Assembly (NCBI RefSeq): GCF_048820895.1
Contig: NZ_JBMERQ010000009.1
Location: forward strand, 1-64,000
Source: Cribrihabitans_A neustonicus
Lineage (GTDB): Bacteria > Pseudomonadota > Alphaproteobacteria > Rhodobacterales > Rhodobacteraceae
Reading direction: 5' to 3'
DNA length: 64,000 nucleotides
A program made the position numbers and the translations under genes. Position 1 is the first letter of the stretch, and each line of letters begins with the position of its first letter. Positions 63,896 to 64,000 of the stretch are shown here, one piece after another. The notes below the pieces were generated by a model, which worked only from the letters and a program-made list of their open reading frames with translations, had not been told where the DNA came from and did not search any database.

Positions 63896-64000
63896 ATGCG
63901 CAACATTCTCGCTCTTGCCCTGACCTTTGGCGCAGCCGGCCCGGCACTGGCGGCGGAAGGCCCGTTCTTCTCGCTGGCCAACACCGACTTCGTGGTGGTG
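63896..64000 (+). CDS. atpF: ATP synthase Fo subunit b, 5' part (cut by window edge)
   Basis: 35 codons are visible: MRNILALALTFGAAGPALAA followed by EGPFFSLANTDFVVV, the signal-like leader and membrane-span beginning of Rhodobacterales subunit b. The gene runs off the right edge. It starts four bases after the b' stop. Confidence 0.88.
   Translation, partial: MRNILALALTFGAAGPALAAEGPFFSLANTDFVVV

Overview
The window looks like a chromosomal segment of a Roseobacter-group alphaproteobacterium (Rhodobacteraceae; Ruegeria, Leisingera or Phaeobacter-like). The reasons are: high GC; a split b/b' ATP synthase set; MipZ; an frcRBCAK-type sugar locus; the ffh-rpsP-rimM-trmD-rplS block; and intergenic repeats with a CTCCGGCGG...TATTT core that I remember as typical of this family. 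No rRNA, tRNA or CRISPR was seen. Identifications rest on reading protein motifs by eye; no database search was run.

Layout. 1-0.7 kb: remains of an IS3 element and two tyrosine recombinases. 0.7-5.9 kb: a LysR regulator divergent from a polyamine-type ABC importer. 6.3-10.9 kb: four overlapping genes for exported proteins (a double von Willebrand A protein plus three unknowns), closed on the right by nested IS3/IS110 remnants (11.2-11.8 kb). 12-17 kb: sugar ABC importer frcBCAK with divergent ROK regulator. 17.4-22.3 kb: LysR divergent from dabB-dabA, a bicarbonate/CO2 accumulation complex. 22.6-26 kb: type I asparaginase, XRE regulator, sodium:amino-acid symporter. 26.4-32.2 kb: a two-gene unit coding a response-regulator receiver domain fused to glutamate dehydrogenase, followed by a large hybrid histidine kinase. 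32.6-34.7 kb: haem peroxidase with RTX repeats.

34.7-41.7 kb: homogentisate catabolism (hmgA, fahA, maiA) interleaved with an aromatic-ring FAD monooxygenase, a DUF2783 protein and an atypical metallo-beta-lactamase-fold protein, under a divergent MarR regulator. 41.7-46.1 kb: class III nucleotide cyclase, MipZ, DEAD-box helicase. 46.2-54.6 kb: the housekeeping ribosome/SRP block on the minus strand (ffh, three GNATs, chorismate mutase, rpsP, bluB, a 46-residue protein, rimM, trmD, rplS, rpmE), interrupted by one oppositely oriented APH-fold kinase. 55-61.6 kb: EF-G-like GTPase, prolyl-tRNA editing protein, azoreductase/LysR pair, two EamA exporters and an ArsR regulator. 61.7-64 kb: start of the ATP synthase Fo operon (atpI, B, E, F', F), running off the edge.

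The two strongest candidates for an undescribed system are the receiver-glutamate dehydrogenase fusion with its adjacent phosphorelay kinase, in which a metabolic enzyme appears to be the direct output of two-component signalling, and the four-gene exported VWA operon. For both, function is inferred from architecture and context only.
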